A DNA stretch of 64,000 nucleotides, taken from NCBI RefSeq assembly GCF_026341775.1, contig NZ_JAPEOB010000004.1:294842-358841 (forward strand), written 5' to 3'. A program made the position numbers and the translations under genes. How positions within the stretch are numbered: position 1 is the stretch's first letter; each line of letters starts with the position of its first letter. The notes beneath the pieces were generated by a model that made no database searches, had not been told where the DNA came from, and saw only the letters and a list, made by a program, of their open reading frames with translations. Below, one piece after another: positions 1-13,500 of the stretch. This DNA comes from Streptomyces sp. NBC_00654. Lineage in GTDB: Bacteria; Actinomycetota; Actinomycetes; Streptomycetales; Streptomycetaceae.

Positions 1-1
1 C

Positions 2-931
2 ACGGAAACCGTCGACCTGGCGATCGTTGCGGTGCCCCCGCCGCTGATCGGCAAGGTGCTGGCGGACGCACAGGGCGGGCACCTGGCGCGGCACTACACG
101 GACGTGGCGAGCGTGAAGGCGGAAACGCAGCACGACGTCATCGCCCTCAATTGCGACACCTCGTGCTACATCGGCGGACATCCCATGGCGGGCGCGTCGC
201 GCAGCGGTCCGCTGAGGGCCCGGGGCGACCTCTTCGAGGGCCGCACCTGGGCGCTGACGCCGACGGCGGACACCGACACCGAAACGCTCAACACGGCACT
301 GGAACTGGTGACGCTGTGTGGCGCTGTTCCTGTGCTGATGGAGGCGGCGGCGCACGACCGTGCGGTGGCGCTGGTGTCCCATGCGCCCCATGTGGTGGCG
401 AGCCTGGTCGCGATGCGCCTGGACAGAGCCGAGGAGCGTGAGGTGAGCCTGGCGGGCCCGGGGCTGCGGGACCTGACCCGGATCGCGGAGGCCGACCCCC
501 AGCTCTGGCTGGACATCCTGGGCGGCAACGCCGCGGTCGTGGCGGACCTCCTGGACGAACTGGGCGCCGATCTGAGCGAGATGGTCGCCGGGCTGCGCGC
601 CATGGCAGCGACGGACGAAGCCAAGCGCAGCAGTGGCATGAAGACGGTCGGGACCATGCTGCGCAGGGGGAAGTCAGGCCGCGGCCGCATCTCCGGTAAG
701 CACGGGACGCAGCCTGAGCGGTTCGAATCGGTGACCGTGATGATCGGGGACCAACAGGGCGAACTGGCACGGCTGCTGACGGATGCGGACCGCGCGGACG
801 TCAACATCGAGGACATCCGCATCGAGCATGCCACCGGCCGCCAGGCCGGCCTGGTCCATGTCAGCGTCGCTCCCGGCATGACGGCACCGCTGAGGGAAGC
901 CCTGCGGATCGGCGGCTGGCACGAGCGCTGA
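2..931 (+). CDS. pdh: Prephenate dehydrogenase, 5'-partial
   Basis: TyrA-type enzyme that oxidatively decarboxylates prephenate to 4-hydroxyphenylpyruvate with NAD(P)+. That product feeds both tyrosine and 4-hydroxyphenylglycine, which is why glycopeptide clusters carry a dedicated copy. The reading frame is open from base 2, so the start and the N-terminal Rossmann glycine motif lie upstream of the window. Visible signs are the conserved GGHPMAG segment (about base 172), a following LFEGRTWAL stretch, and a C-terminal ACT-like region (about bases 715-925, VTVMIGDQQGELARLL) that could bind a regulatory amino acid. It ends in TGA at 929. The next intact gene starts 570 bases later, with mobile-element debris between. 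The family is clear; the assignment to the antibiotic pathway is inferred from position. Confidence 0.9.
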   Translation, partial: TETVDLAIVAVPPPLIGKVLADAQGGHLARHYTDVASVKAETQHDVIALNCDTSCYIGGHPMAGASRSGPLRARGDLFEGRTWALTPTADTDTETLNTALELVTLCGAVPVLMEAAAHDRAVALVSHAPHVVASLVAMRLDRAEEREVSLAGPGLRDLTRIAEADPQLWLDILGGNAAVVADLLDELGADLSEMVAGLRAMAATDEAKRSSGMKTVGTMLRRGKSGRGRISGKHGTQPERFESVTVMIGDQQGELARLLTDADRADVNIEDIRIEHATGRQAGLVHVSVAPGMTAPLREALRIGGWHER

Positions 932-1015
932 GCGCCGGCCGCGGCCCGATGTGTGGTTCGCCCCCCCTGGGCGGCGAGGAGTTCGCTCCGCGGGTGTGCG
1001 ACTGAAGATCATGGA

Positions 1016-1310
1016 TTACGCCCGGTGCGAGGCGTGCGCGATGCCCTTGTCGAGCACGTGGAAGGGGAACGCGGACTGGACATCGGCCCCGTTGTCCGTC
1101 GGGATCACCTCGACCTGGAACGGCAGGCGCTGGATCGCAGCGGCCTTGTTGAGTTGTGGGTAGATCCGCAGGCCCTCGACCCCCTCGGCCCGGTAGCGGC
1201 GCTGCCCTGCCGTGGTACGCCCGCCGGCTGATCCCGAAGTACCGGCAGGACTTGGCGACATAGCCGGTGACCTATTCGACATGGCGCATGACGGCCAGGC
1301 GCCGCTTGGC
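1016..1310 (-). mobile_element. IS481-type transposase relic
   Basis: Read on the reverse strand, this stretch contains YVAKSCRYFGISRRAY (N-terminal helix-turn-helix part), RYRAEGVEGL, and then directly FQVEVIPTDNGADVQSAF and HVLDKGI, the region around the second catalytic Asp of the DDE domain in IS481-like transposases. The segments between these blocks are missing, and a stop codon interrupts the start, so it cannot encode an active enzyme. No terminal repeats could be defined. It lies between pdh and the module 4-6 NRPS, next to an apparent NRPS 3' scrap, and may mark a deletion or rearrangement boundary. Family recognition is from remembered motifs. Confidence 0.7.
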
Positions 1311-1374
1311 CTCACGATCGACCGCGTCCGGTGCGACTGGACATGTTGTCCGGGCTCGCCCGTCAGGCGGATGA

Positions 1375-1485
1375 TTCTTCTGTGCGGCACGTTCCGCATT
1401 CGACGTCGACCTCCTCGACCTGGATCAGGGCGAGTTTGAGGAATTCACGGCTGAGTTCGACGACCAACGTCAAGCCCATAGCTGA
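1375..1485 (+). pseudogene. 3' scrap of an upstream NRPS gene
   Basis: After a stop at 1372-1374 the frame is open to TGA 1483-1485 and reads an acidic tail, FDVDLLDLDQGEFEEFTAEF then DDQRQAHS, with no start codon of its own. Acidic tails built on a D-L-x-x-L/D-Q-x-E/D-E/Q-F/L pattern are typical of NRPS C-termini that dock onto the next subunit. The end of the module 4-6 protein ([15 protein letters not shown]) has the same character. The tail ends 15 bases before the module 4-6 NRPS start, where the module 3 NRPS gene would end in this gene family. The inference is that the 3' end of that gene survives here while its body was replaced by IS481 debris and pdh. Confidence 0.5.
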
Positions 1486-1500
1486 TTAAGGGAGACATTG

Positions 1501-4500
1501 ATGGCCCAGTCGCGGATCGAGGACATCTGGCCGCTTTCGCCACTGCAGGCTGGGTTGCTCTTCCACGCGGTTTACGACGGCGAAGGGCCCGACGTCTACG
1601 TAGGCCATTGGATCCTGGACCTGGACGGGCCGGTGGACGCGGCCAGGCTGCGCGCGGCATGGGAGGCGCTGCTGACCCGGCACGCTCCGCTTCGGGCCTG
1701 CTTTCGGCAGCGTAAATCGGGCGAGACCGTGCAGATCGTCCTCAAAGAGGTGGAGCTTCCGTGGCGAGAGGTCGACGTTTCCCACCTCGATGACCCCGAC
1801 GAGGCCGTGCGCGAGCTGGCCGAGGAGGATCGGACGACGCGATTCGACCTCGCGCAGGCGCCGTTGCTGCGGCTGACCCTGATCCGCCTCGGCGACCGTA
1901 CGCATCGACTGGTGATGACCTGCCATCACACGATCACGGACGGCTGGTCGTTGCCGGTCATGGTCAACGAGCTGTCGAAGCTGTACCCGGCCGGCGGCGA
2001 CCCGCTGGCCCTGCCCGCGGTGACGTCATATCGGGACTACCTCGCGTGGCTGAGCAGGCAGGACAAGGAGCGGGCCCTGTCGGCATGGGCGGCGCAGCTG
2101 CGTGGTGCCGAGGAGCCGACGCTGGTGGCGCCCGCCGATCCGGGGCGAGCGCCCGGCGTGCCGGACAGCGTCGAGATCGAGCTGCCCGCGACCCTCACGC
2201 GCTCGCTGGACGAGCTGGCTCGTGGCCATGGGCTGACGCTGAACACCGTGGTGCAAGGCGCGTGGGCCATGGTGCTGGCGCGACTGGCGGGCCGGACGGA
2301 CGTGGTGTTCGGGGCGGCGGTATCGGCGCGCCCGCCGGATCTGCCCGGCGTGGAGGAGATGGTGGGGCTATTCCTCAACACCGTTCCGGTGCGCGTGCGG
2401 CTCCGCGGCTCGACGCCGGTGATGGAGCTGCTGGCGGAATTGCAGAAACGGCAGTCGGCGCTCATACCTGACCAGTTCGTGGGGTTGGTGGACATACAGC
2501 AGGCGGTCGGCCCCGGCGCGGTCTTCGATACCCTGCTCGTCTTCGAGAAGTTCCCCAACAAGCCCGCCGAATCGGACTCCGAGGGAAACTTTGGCATTCG
2601 AATAAATCAGGGCCGGGCAGCCGCCCACTACCCGCTGACGCTGGTTTGTGTCCCCGGCGAATCGATGCTCCTCAAACTCGACTATCTGACGGAGCTCTTC
2701 GATCGGGCCACAGCATTCTCCATCGTTGAGCGACTGAAGGAGGTTCTGCGTCAGCTGACGGGCGCGGGCGACCTGACGGTGGCCGAGGTCGATGTGACGA
2801 CCGCGGCCGAGCGTGAGGTGGTCAATGAATGGGGTGCGACAGCCGCCATGATGCCGGGCCGGCCGGCCCCGGATCTGTTCGACCGTCAGGTGGAGCGCCA
2901 CCGCGACAGGGCGGCGGTCGTCGATGGCGATCGGGCGATGTCGTTCGGGGAACTGGCCGAACACGCGGAGCGGCTCGCCGGCTATCTGCGCAGCAGGGGA
3001 GTTCGGCGCGGGGATCGGGTGGCCGTGGTGATGGGCCGGTCGCCCGAGCTGATCGCGACGTTGCTCGCGGTGTGGAAGGCGGGAGCGGCGTACGTCCCCG
3101 TGGATCCCGCCTATCCGGCGGAACGCCTGAAGTTCATGCTCGCGGATGCGGAGCCGGCGGCAGTGCTGTGCGCAGAGGCGTACCGAGATGTCGTGCTGGA
3201 CGGAGGGCTCGAGCCGATCGTCCTGGACGATGCCCGGACGCGGAAGGCGGTGGCGGAGTGCCCCCGTCTGTCCGTTGGCGTACACGCTGACGACCTCGCG
3301 TACGTGATGTACACGTCGGGGTCGACGGGAACACCGAAGGGCGTCGTGGTGACGCACGGCAACGTCGCGGCGCTGGTCGGGGAGCCGGGATGGGCCATCG
3401 GCCCCGATGACGCCGTGCTGATGCATGCCTCGCACGCGTTCGACATATCCCTGTTCGAGCTGTGGGTGCCGCTGCTTTCGGGTGCCAGGGTGGTGCTGGC
3501 CGGATCGGGTGCGGTGGACGGCGAGGCTCTGGCCGGCTATGTGGCCGACGGTGTCACGGTCGCCCACCTGACCGCGGGGACCTTCCGGGTGGTGGCCGAG
3601 GAGTCACCGGAGTCGCTCGCCGGTCTGCGCGAGGTGCTGACCGGTGGGGACGCGGTGCCGCCCGCGGCGGTGGAGCGGGTGCGGCGCAGCAGTCCTGGCG
3701 TGCGCGTGCGGCATCTCTACGGCCCGACGGAGGCCACGCTGTGTGCGACGTGGTGGCTGCTCGAACCCGGCGACACGACGGGATCAGTGCTGCCGATCGG
3801 ACGACCGCTCCCGGGGCGGCGAACATACGTCCTCGATGCGTTCCTGCGCCCTGTGCCTCCAGGCGTGGTGGGCGAGCTGTATGTCGCTGGAGCCGGTGTG
3901 GCACAGGGCTACCTCGGTCGTGCGGCACTGACGGCGGAGCGGTTCGTGGCCGATCCGTTCGTTCCCGGTGACGCGGCGGCGCACAGCGCCTCCGCGGGGG
4001 GCGGTGGCCGGGCGACGGGCGAGCGCATGTACCGGACCGGCGACCTGGCGTACTGGACGGACCAGGGTGCGCTGGCGTTCGCCGGACGTGCCGATGACCA
4101 GGTCAAGATCCGCGGGTATCGAGTGGAGCCCGGCGAGATCGAGGTGGTCCTCGCCGGCCTGCCCGGTGTGGGCCAGGCCGTCGTGTCCGTACGGGACGAG
4201 CAGCAGCTGATCGGCTATGCGGTCGCCGAAGCGGGGCACGACGTCGACCCGGTGCGGCTGCGCGAGCAGCTCGCCGAGTCGCTGCCCGAATTCATGGTTC
4301 CGGCCGCGGTGCTGGTGCTGGACCAGCTGCCGTTGACGGTCAACGGAAAGGTGGACCGGCAGGCCCTGCCCGAACCGGACTTCGCCGCGAAGGCGGTCAG
4401 CCGCGAGCCGGACACGGAGGCCGAGCGCATCCTGTGCGGAGTGTTCGCCGAAGTCCTCGGCCTGGAACGGGTCGGGGTCGAGGGCAACTTCTTCGAGCTG

Positions 4501-7500
4501 GGCGGGGACTCGATCTCGTCGATGCAGGTGGCCGCCCGTGCGCGACGCGAGGGGATCTTCCTCACCCCGCGGCAGATATTCGAGCACCGGACCCCGGAGC
4601 GACTTGCGGCACTGACACAAGAGGCCCTGACGACACGCATACGGGACCGCTCCGAGGCGGGCACAGGCGTGGGAGAAATCCCCTGGGCGCCGGTGATGCG
4701 TGCCCTCGGGGATGCTGCGGTGCGCCCTGACTTCGTGCAGGCGAAAGTCGTCGTCACCCCGGCAGACCTGAGTCCGGATGCCCTGGTGATCGCCCTGCAA
4801 GCGGTGCTGGATGTGCACGATCTGCTGCGGGCACGGGTGGAGCCGGACGGACGGCTGTTCGTGGCCGAGCGCGGCGCGGTGGACGCGGCCGGCCTGGTCA
4901 CGCGGGTGCCGGCCGGGACCGCGGACCTCGATGAGCTCGCCGAGCACGAAGCCAGGACGGCGGCCGGCACGCTGAACCCGTCGGCGGGAATCATGGTGCG
5001 GGCCGTGTGGGTCGACGCCGGAAGCGACCGGCCGGGCCGGTTGGCTTTGGTGGTGCACCATCTGTCGGTCGACGCGGTCTCATGGGGAATCCTGGTGCCG
5101 GATCTGCGATCGGCGTACGACGCGGTGATCTCCGGCGGGCTCCCTGCCCTTGAGCCCGCGACGACGTCGTACCGGCACTGGGCGCGGCGGCTGACCGAGC
5201 AGGCCTTCAGCGAGAGCACGATCGCTGAGGTCGATCACTGGGTCGCCGTACTGGATGGTGCGGATTCGTCCCTCGAAAGGCGGACCGGGCAGTCGCACTC
5301 GTGGTCATGGACGCTGTCCGGAACCACGGCGCGCAGTCTGGTGTCCCGGCTTCCGGGGGTTTTCCACTGCGGGATTCACGAAGTCCTGCTGGCGGGCCTC
5401 GGGGGTGCGGTGGCGCGCCGGGGCGGTGCCGGCGCCGGGATTCTGGTGGACGTGGAAGGCCATGGTCGCCATGCCGCCGACGGTGAGGATCTGTTGCGCA
5501 CCGTGGGCTGGTTCACCAGCGTCCACCCGGTCCGCCTCGATGTCTCCGATGTCGACCTTGCCGCCGCCGCAGCGGGGAACGCCGCGGCCGGGCAGTTGCT
5601 GAAGGCCGTGAAGGAACAGGCCCGCGCCGTCCCCGGCGATGGCCTCGGCTACGGGCTGTTGCGCTATCTCAACCCCGATACCGGGGCCAGGCTGGCCGGG
5701 TTGCCGTCCCCGCAGATCGGATTCAACTACCTCGGCCGGTCCAGCCTCGCCGCCGAGGCCACCGCGTGGCAGGGGAGCGAAGAGTCGCTCGGCGGCGGTC
5801 CGGAGATGGTCGCGGCCCACCCGATGGAGGTCGCTGCGGACGTTCAGGACACGCCCGCCGGACCCCGGCTGAGGCTGTCCATCGAAGGCAGGGATCTCGA
5901 CCCCGCCACGGTGGAGCGGCTCGGCGAGGCATGGCTGGAGATGCTGACCGGCTTCGCGGCGCTGGCCGAGGATCCCGACGCCGGCGGGCACACCCCGTCC
6001 GACTTCGACCTCGTCGAGCTGACGCAGCGGGACGTGGCGGATCTGGAGGCCGCGGCGCCAGGGCTGACGGACGTCTGGTCCCTGTCACCGCTGCAGGAAG
6101 GCATGCTCTTCGAGCGGGCCATCGACGAGGACGGCGTCGACGTCTACCAGAGTCAGCGGATCCTGGACCTCGACGGACCGGTCGACGCGCAACGGCTGCG
6201 TGCGGCGTGGCAACGGCTGGTCGCCCGGCACGAGTCGCTCCAGACGAGCTTCCACCAGCTCGGATCCGGCGAAACGGTGCAGGTCGTCGAGGGCGAGGTC
6301 GATGTCCCATGGCGTGAGGCCGATCTGTCGCACCTCGATGAGGCGGCCGCGACGGCGGAGGTCGAGCGCCTGCTCGCGCGGGATCAGGCGGAGCGGTTCG
6401 ATGTGACCAGGGCACCGCTGCTCCGGCTGTTGCTGATCCGTCTCGGTCGGAGCAGGCACCGGCTCGTCGTGACGTCGCATCATGTTGTCCTGGACGGCTG
6501 GTCCACACCGATCGTCCTGGGTGAGATGTCGACGGGTTACGCGGGTGGACAGGGCTCGTCGAAGCCACCGTCCTATCGGGACTACCTGGCGTGGCTCCGC
6601 CGTCAGGACGAGGAGGCGACACGAGCGGCGTGGCTGTCCGAGCTCGCCGGGGCGGACGAACCGACCCTGATGGACGCCGACGCGGACAAGTCGATGGTCA
6701 TGCCGGACGGGCATGCCGAATGGCTGCCCGAGGGGGCGACGCAGGCCCTCACCGACTTCGCACGTGGCCATGGACTGACGTTGAGCACGATCGTGCAGGG
6801 CGCATGGGCGTTGGTGCTGGCGCGGCTGGCGGGCCGGACGGACGTGGTGTTCGGGTCCGTGGTGTCGGGGCGTCCCGCGGATGTGCCGGATGTCGAGCGG
6901 ATGGTGGGGATGTTCATCAACACCGTCCCGGTGCGTGTGCGCCTCGAAGGCGGCCGGCCGATGCTGGACATGTTGCAGGACTTGCAGAGGCGCCAGGCGG
7001 CGTTGACGGAGCATCAGTACCTGGGACTGTCCAAAATCCAGCGGCTGGTGGGGACGGGCGCGATCTTCGACAGCATCGTGATGGTCGTGAACTACCCGGA
7101 CGACGACGCCGGTCCCGGCGGCGACGGTGGTTTTGCGATCAGCTCGATCCGCACCCGGACCGGTACCGGTTATCCGCTGACCATGAGCGTCTCTCCCGGG
7201 AACCGCTTGCGGATCGACGTGGCCTACCGGCCCGATCGGATCGACCGCGAAACGGCCGCTGAGGTTGCCGGGCAGGTCGTGCGGGTCATTGAACGGATAG
7301 TGGCGGAGCCCTCGCTTCCGGTGGGCCGCCTGGCCGTGACGGACGAATCGACGCGTGCGTCGGTGGTGGAGCACGGGAGCTCGACCGGCGAAGCGGACGG
7401 CAGCCGGTCGGTGCTGTCGCTGTTCCGGCGGCAGGCCGACAGGTCCCCGGACGCGGTGGCGGTCATGGACGGGGGACGCACCCTGTCGTACGCCGAACTC

Positions 7501-10500
7501 GACCGGACATCCGATGGGTTGGCAGGGCACCTCGCCGGGATGGGCGTGCGGCGTGGCGACCGTGTCGGCGTGGTGATGGAACGCGGCGCGGACCTGTTCG
7601 TCGCCCTGCTCGCGGTCTGGAAGGCGGGGGCCGCGCAGGTGCCGGTGAATGTGGACTACCCCGCGGAACGGATCGACCGGATGCTGGCCGATGCCGGCGC
7701 ACGGGTGGCGGTCTGCGTGGGAGCGACCCGCAACGCGGTGCCGGACGGGGTCGAGCCGGTGGTCATGGACGCACCGGCGATCGGGGGAGTGCCGCACGAG
7801 GCGCCGGCACTCACGGTCGGGGTGCACGACGTGGCCTATGTGATGTACACGTCGGGATCGACCGGGGTCCCGAAGGGCGTCGCGGTGCCGCACGGGAGCG
7901 TGGCGGCACTGGCGAGCGACGCCGGCTGGTCGCAGGGCCCGGACGACTGCGTGCTGCTGCACGCGTCGCACGCGTTCGACGCGTCCTTGGTGGAGATCTG
8001 GGTGCCACTGGTCAACGGGGCCCGCGTGCTGGTCGCGGAACCGGGCGCGGTCGACGCGCAGCAGCTGCGCGAGGCGATCGAGCGTGGCGTCACCACCGCC
8101 CATCTGACGGCCGGGAGCTTCCGGGTGGTGGCCGAGGAATCGCCGGAGTCCTTCCGCGGGCTGCGCGAGATCCTGACCGGCGGTGACGCGGTACCACTCG
8201 CGTCCGTCGCGCGGGTGCGCCGGGCGTGCCCGGAGGTTCGAGTCCGGCAGCTCTACGGCCCCACCGAGATCACCCTCTGCGCCACGTGGCACCTCCTCGA
8301 ACCGGGGGACGAAACGGGCGACACCTTGCCGATCGGCCGACCGCTGGCCGGACGGCAGGCCTACGTGCTCGACGCGTTCCTCCAGCCGGTGGCGCCCAAC
8401 GTGACCGGCGAGCTCTACCTCGCGGGCGCCGGCCTCGCGCACGGCTATCTGGGCGCGAGCGGGCCGACCTCGGAGCGGTTCGTCGCCGATCCGTTCGCTC
8501 CCGGCGACGCGGCGGCGCGAAGCGCCTCCGTACGTGGTGGTCGGGCGACGGGCGGGCGGATGTACCGCACCGGCGACCTGGTGCGCTGGACGGACCGCGG
8601 TGAGCTGCTGTTCGTCGGCAGGGCCGACTCCCAGGTGAAGATCCGGGGCTACCGCGTGGAGCCCGGGGAGATCGAGACGGCCCTGGCCGAGGTTCCGCAG
8701 GTCGCGCAGGCGATCGTGGTGGTGCGGGAGGACCAGCCCGGCGAGAAGCGGCTGATCGCGTATGTGACCACGGAAGGGGATCCGGGACCGGATTCCGACG
8801 CGATCCGCGAGCAGCTCGCGGCGCGGCTGCCGGAGTTCATGGTGCCCGCGGTGGTGGTGCTGGACGGCTTCCCGCTGACGCTCAACGGAAAGATCGACCG
8901 TGCGGCCCTGCCGGCTCCGGAGTTCACCGCGAGGGCGGCAGGCCGCGAGCCGCGTACCGAGGCCGAGCGCGTGTTGTGCGACCTGTTCGCCGAGATACTC
9001 GGGCTGGACCGGGTCGGCGCCGACGACGGCTTCTTCGAGCTGGGCGGCGACTCGATCCTGTCGATGCGATTGGCCGCCCGCGCGCGTCGCGAGGATCTCG
9101 TCTTCGGGGCGAAGCAGGTCTTCGAGCAGAAGACGCCCGCGAGGATCGCGGCGGTCGCCGAGCGTGGCGGACCGGCGCGGGCCGACGTCGCCGACGGCGT
9201 CGGCGAGGTCCCGTGGACGCCAGTGGTGCGGGCACTGCTCGAACGCGATCCCCGCGCGATGACCCGACGCGCACCGGCGCAGTGGGTGACCGTGGGCGCG
9301 CCCGACGACCTGTCCGTGGACGTGCTGGCGGCCGGACTGGCCGCGGTGATCGACACCCATGACATGCTGCGCAGCCGGATCGTCGAGACCGACGGAGAGC
9401 AGCCCCGGCTGGTCGTGGCCGACCGGGCAGCGGTATCCGCGGCGACGCTGGTCGAGCGGGTCGAGGCCGGTGCCGGTGACGTGGACAGGATCGCGGAGCG
9501 CTGCGCCGACGAGACGGCCGCCCGGCTGGATCCCGCCGCCGGCGTGATGATCAGGGCGGTGTGGGTGGACGCCGGACCCGGCCGCCTCGGACGGCTCGTG
9601 GTGGTGGCGCACCACCTCCTGGCCGACGTCGTGTCGTGGCGAGTCCTGCTGCCGGACCTGCAGGTGGCATGTGCGGCCGTGGCCGCGGGCCGGGAACCGG
9701 CGCTCGATCCGGTCGACGTCTCGTACCGGCGTTGGGCGCGAACACTGGCCGATCAGGCGGCGATCCGGACGGCGGAGCTGGAGACGTGGACGGCGATCCT
9801 CGACGGAGCGCAGTCGCGGCCGGGCGAGTTCGATCCCACGCGCGACACGATGTCGACCGCGGGACGCAGGTCCTGGAGGTTGCCGCGGGACAAGGCCGGC
9901 GTGCTCGTGGCGAAGGCAACCTCGGCCTTCCACTGTGGTGTTCACGAGGTGTTGCTGGCCACCCTGGCGGGCGCGGTGGCCCGATGGCGCGGCGACACGG
10001 CCGTCGTGGTGGACGTCGAGGGTCACGGCCGCCAGCCCATCGGTGACCTGGACCTGTCCCGGACGGTCGGCTGGTTCACCGACATCCATCCGCTCCGGCT
10101 GGATGTGGCCGGGATCGACACGGCCGAAGCCGTCTCGGGTGGCGACGCGGCAGGCCGGCTGCTGAAGAGCGTCAAGGAGAACGTGCGAGCCGTGCCCGAC
10201 GGCGGGCTCGGCTACGGGATGCTGCGTTACCTCAACGCCGAGACCGGGCCGGCCCTGGCGGCACTGCCGAAGCCGGAGATCGGGTTCAACTACCTCGGCC
10301 GCTTTTCGTCCCGGCCCGACGGTGCCGCGGAGCCCTGGCAGATGGTGGGGACCATCGGCGGTACGACGGACCAGGACACGGCCTTGCGGCACGTCCTGGA
10401 GATCGACGCGGTCGTGCTGGACGCCGACGACGGACCCGAGCTCGAGCTGACCGTGACCTGGGCCGGGCGCATACTCGGCGAGGCCGAGGCGGAGTCGCTC

Positions 10501-13500
10501 GGGCAGGGCTGGCTGGACATGCTGTCCGGCCTCGCCGCCCACGTCGACGCCGGCGGCGTCGGGGGGCACACGCCGTCCGACTTCCCGCTCACCGCGCTGA
10601 CGCAGCGGGATGTGGCGGAGGTCGAGGCCGCCGTACCGGGCTTGGTCGACATCTGGCCGCTGTCTCCGCTCCAGGAGGGCCTGCTGTTCCACGCCGCCGA
10701 CGAGCGCGGCCCGGACGTCTACGCGAGTATGCGTACCCTCGTCATCGAGGGACCGCTGGACGTCGCCCGCTTCCGCAGGGCGTGGCAGGTGCTGCTGGAT
10801 CGGCATCCCGCCCTGCGGGCGAGTTTTCATCAGCTCGGGTCCAGTGCGACGGTGCAGGCGGTCGCCGGCGAGGTGACGCTGCCCTGGCAGGAGACCGATC
10901 TGTCCCATCTGCCCGAGGACGAGGCGCTGGCGGAAGTCGACCGTCTCGCGGCGGAGCTGCATGCCGAGCGGTTCGACCTGACCCGGGCGCCGCAGCTGCG
11001 TCTGCACCTGCTGCGTCTCGGTGACCGCCGGCACCGGCTCGTCTTCACGTCGCATCACATTGCGGCGGACGGATGGTCCCTGCCGCTCATCACCGGTGAG
11101 GTACTGGCGGCGTACTACGCCGGCGGTGAGGGCCGGGCGTTGCCGACCCCGACGTCGTACCGCGACTATCTCGCCTGGACCGTTCACCAGGACAAGGCAG
11201 TTGCCCGGGAGGCGTGGCGGGCCGAACTCGCGGGGCTCGACGAGGCGACCCACGTCGTGCCACCGGAGACGATCATCGCGCCCGTCGAGCCCGACCGGGT
11301 CGGGTTCGCACTCGACGACGATCTGAGCCGGCGCCTGGTGAAGTTCACCCGCCAGCACGGTGTGACGGCGAACACACTCTTCCAAGGGGTCTGGGCACTG
11401 CTGCTGGCCCGGCTGACCAGTCGTCAGGACGTGGTCTTCGGCGCCGCGGTGGCCGGACGTCCGCCCGAGATCCCCGGTGTCGAGTCCGCGGTCGGCCTGT
11501 TCATGAACATGCTGCCCGTCCGGGCCCACCTGGCCGGCGCCGAACCATTCCTCGACATGCTGGCGGACCTGCAGGAACGGCAGGTCGCGTTGATACCGCA
11601 TCAGCACGTCGGGCTGACCGAGATCAAACAGCATGCCGGGCCCGGCGCGGCATTCGACACGATCGTGGTGTTCGAGAACTACCCGCCCCCGCCGCCTGTG
11701 TCCGACGAACCCGACGCACTCGTCATGCGTCCCGCGGGAATTCCGAACGACACCGGGCACTATCCACTGTCCATGCGCGCATCCGTAGCGGGTCCCGTCC
11801 ACGGCGAAGTCATCTTCCGCCCGGACGCGTTCGAGCGGACCCAGGTCGAGGAGCTTCTCGCGTCGCTCCTCCGGGCTCTCGAGCAGGTCGTGGCCGATCC
11901 CCGGACGCCGGTGGGACGGGTCGGCCTGATCGGACCTGAGCAACGCCGCCTGGTGGTGGACGAGTGGAACAGGACCGACGAGCCGGTTGCGGCGGAGACA
12001 CTGCCGGTGCTGTTCCGCAGGCAGGCCGAGCAGACGCCGGACGCGCCGGCGGTGCAGGACGCGGCGCGGAGCCTGTCGTACAGCGAGTTGCTCGGCGAGG
12101 TGGAAGCGCTGGCGCGACTGCTCGTGGGCTCGGGCGTGCGGCGTGAGGCCCGGGTGGGAGTACTGGTCGAGCGCTCGGCCGAGCTGGCGGTGACCCTGAT
12201 GGGGGTGTTGTTCGCCGGCGGGGCGTTCGTGCCGGTCGATCCGGACTATCCCCGTGAGCGCATCGAGTTCATCCTGGCGAACTCGGCGCCGGAGGTGCTG
12301 GTGTGCACGAGCACGACTCGCGCGGTCGTGCCTGCGGAGTTCGCGGGCCGGGTGCTGGTGCTGGATGAGCTGCCCGCCGCCGATCCGGGTGTGGAGTTGT
12401 CGCCGGTGGCACCCGAAGACGCGGCGTACGTGATCTACACGTCGGGGTCGACAGGGGTGCCCAAGGGCGTCCTGGTGGCCCACTCCGGACTCGTCAATCT
12501 GGGGTACGCGCACATCGAGCGGATGGCCGTGACGTCGTCCTCGCGTGTCCTGCAGTTGTCCGCGATCGGATTCGACGCCATCGTCTCCGAGCTCTACATG
12601 GTTCTGCTGGCCGGCGCGACGTTGGTCCTGCCGGACGCGGCGAGCATGCCGCCCCGGGTGACACTGGGCGACGCGATCCGCAGGGCGGGTATCACCCACC
12701 TGACCGTGTCGCCGAGCGTGCTGGCGAGCGAGGACGACCTGCCGGACACCCTGCAGACAGTGCTGACGGGCGGCGAGGCACTGCCGGCCGCGCTGGTGGA
12801 CCGCTGGTCGCCGGGCCGTCGGGTGATCCAGGCCTACGGGCCGACCGAGACGACCATCTGCTCGACGATGAGTGCCCCGTTGGCTCCAGGACACGATGTG
12901 GTCCCGCTCGGCGGCCCGATCCACAACGTGCGGCACTACGTGCTCGACGCCTTCCTCCAGCCGGTACCGCCGGGGGTGGTCGGCGAGCTCTACATCACTG
13001 GCGTCGGACTGGCTCGTGGATACCTCGGGCGCCCTGGCCTGACGGCGGAGCGGTTCGTCGCGAGTCCGTTCGCCCCCGGTGAGCGGATGTACCGCTCCGG
13101 CGACCTGTTCCGCTGGAGCCGGGAGGGCCAGCTGCTCTTTGCGGGCCGGGTCGACGCGCAGGTCAAGGTGCGCGGATACCGGGTCGAGCCGGCTGAGATC
13201 GAGGCCGTGCTCGCGGAGCATCCGGGGGTCGGCCAGGTCGCGGTCGCGGTCCGCAGGGACGGCCCTGGCGACAAGCAGCTAATGGCGTATGTCGTGCCGT
13301 CGGCCGACGCTTCCGGCGAGAACGGCACGCTGACCTCCGCGCTGCGCGAGCTGGCGGCCGAACGCCTGCCGGAGTACATGATGCCCGCGGCATTCGTGTC
13401 GCTGGAGCACATGCCACTCACCCCGAACGGCAAGCTCGATCACCGGGCGCTGCTGACCCTCGACTTCGCCGGGATGTCTTCCGGGCGGGAGCCGCGCACA

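Noticed and set aside
6085..13221. Open frame of 2378 codons on the reverse strand across the module 4-6 NRPS.
   Set aside because: It is the antisense shadow of a high-GC gene: the forward strand carries all NRPS motifs, and the reverse product is an Arg/His/Gln-rich string with no domains.
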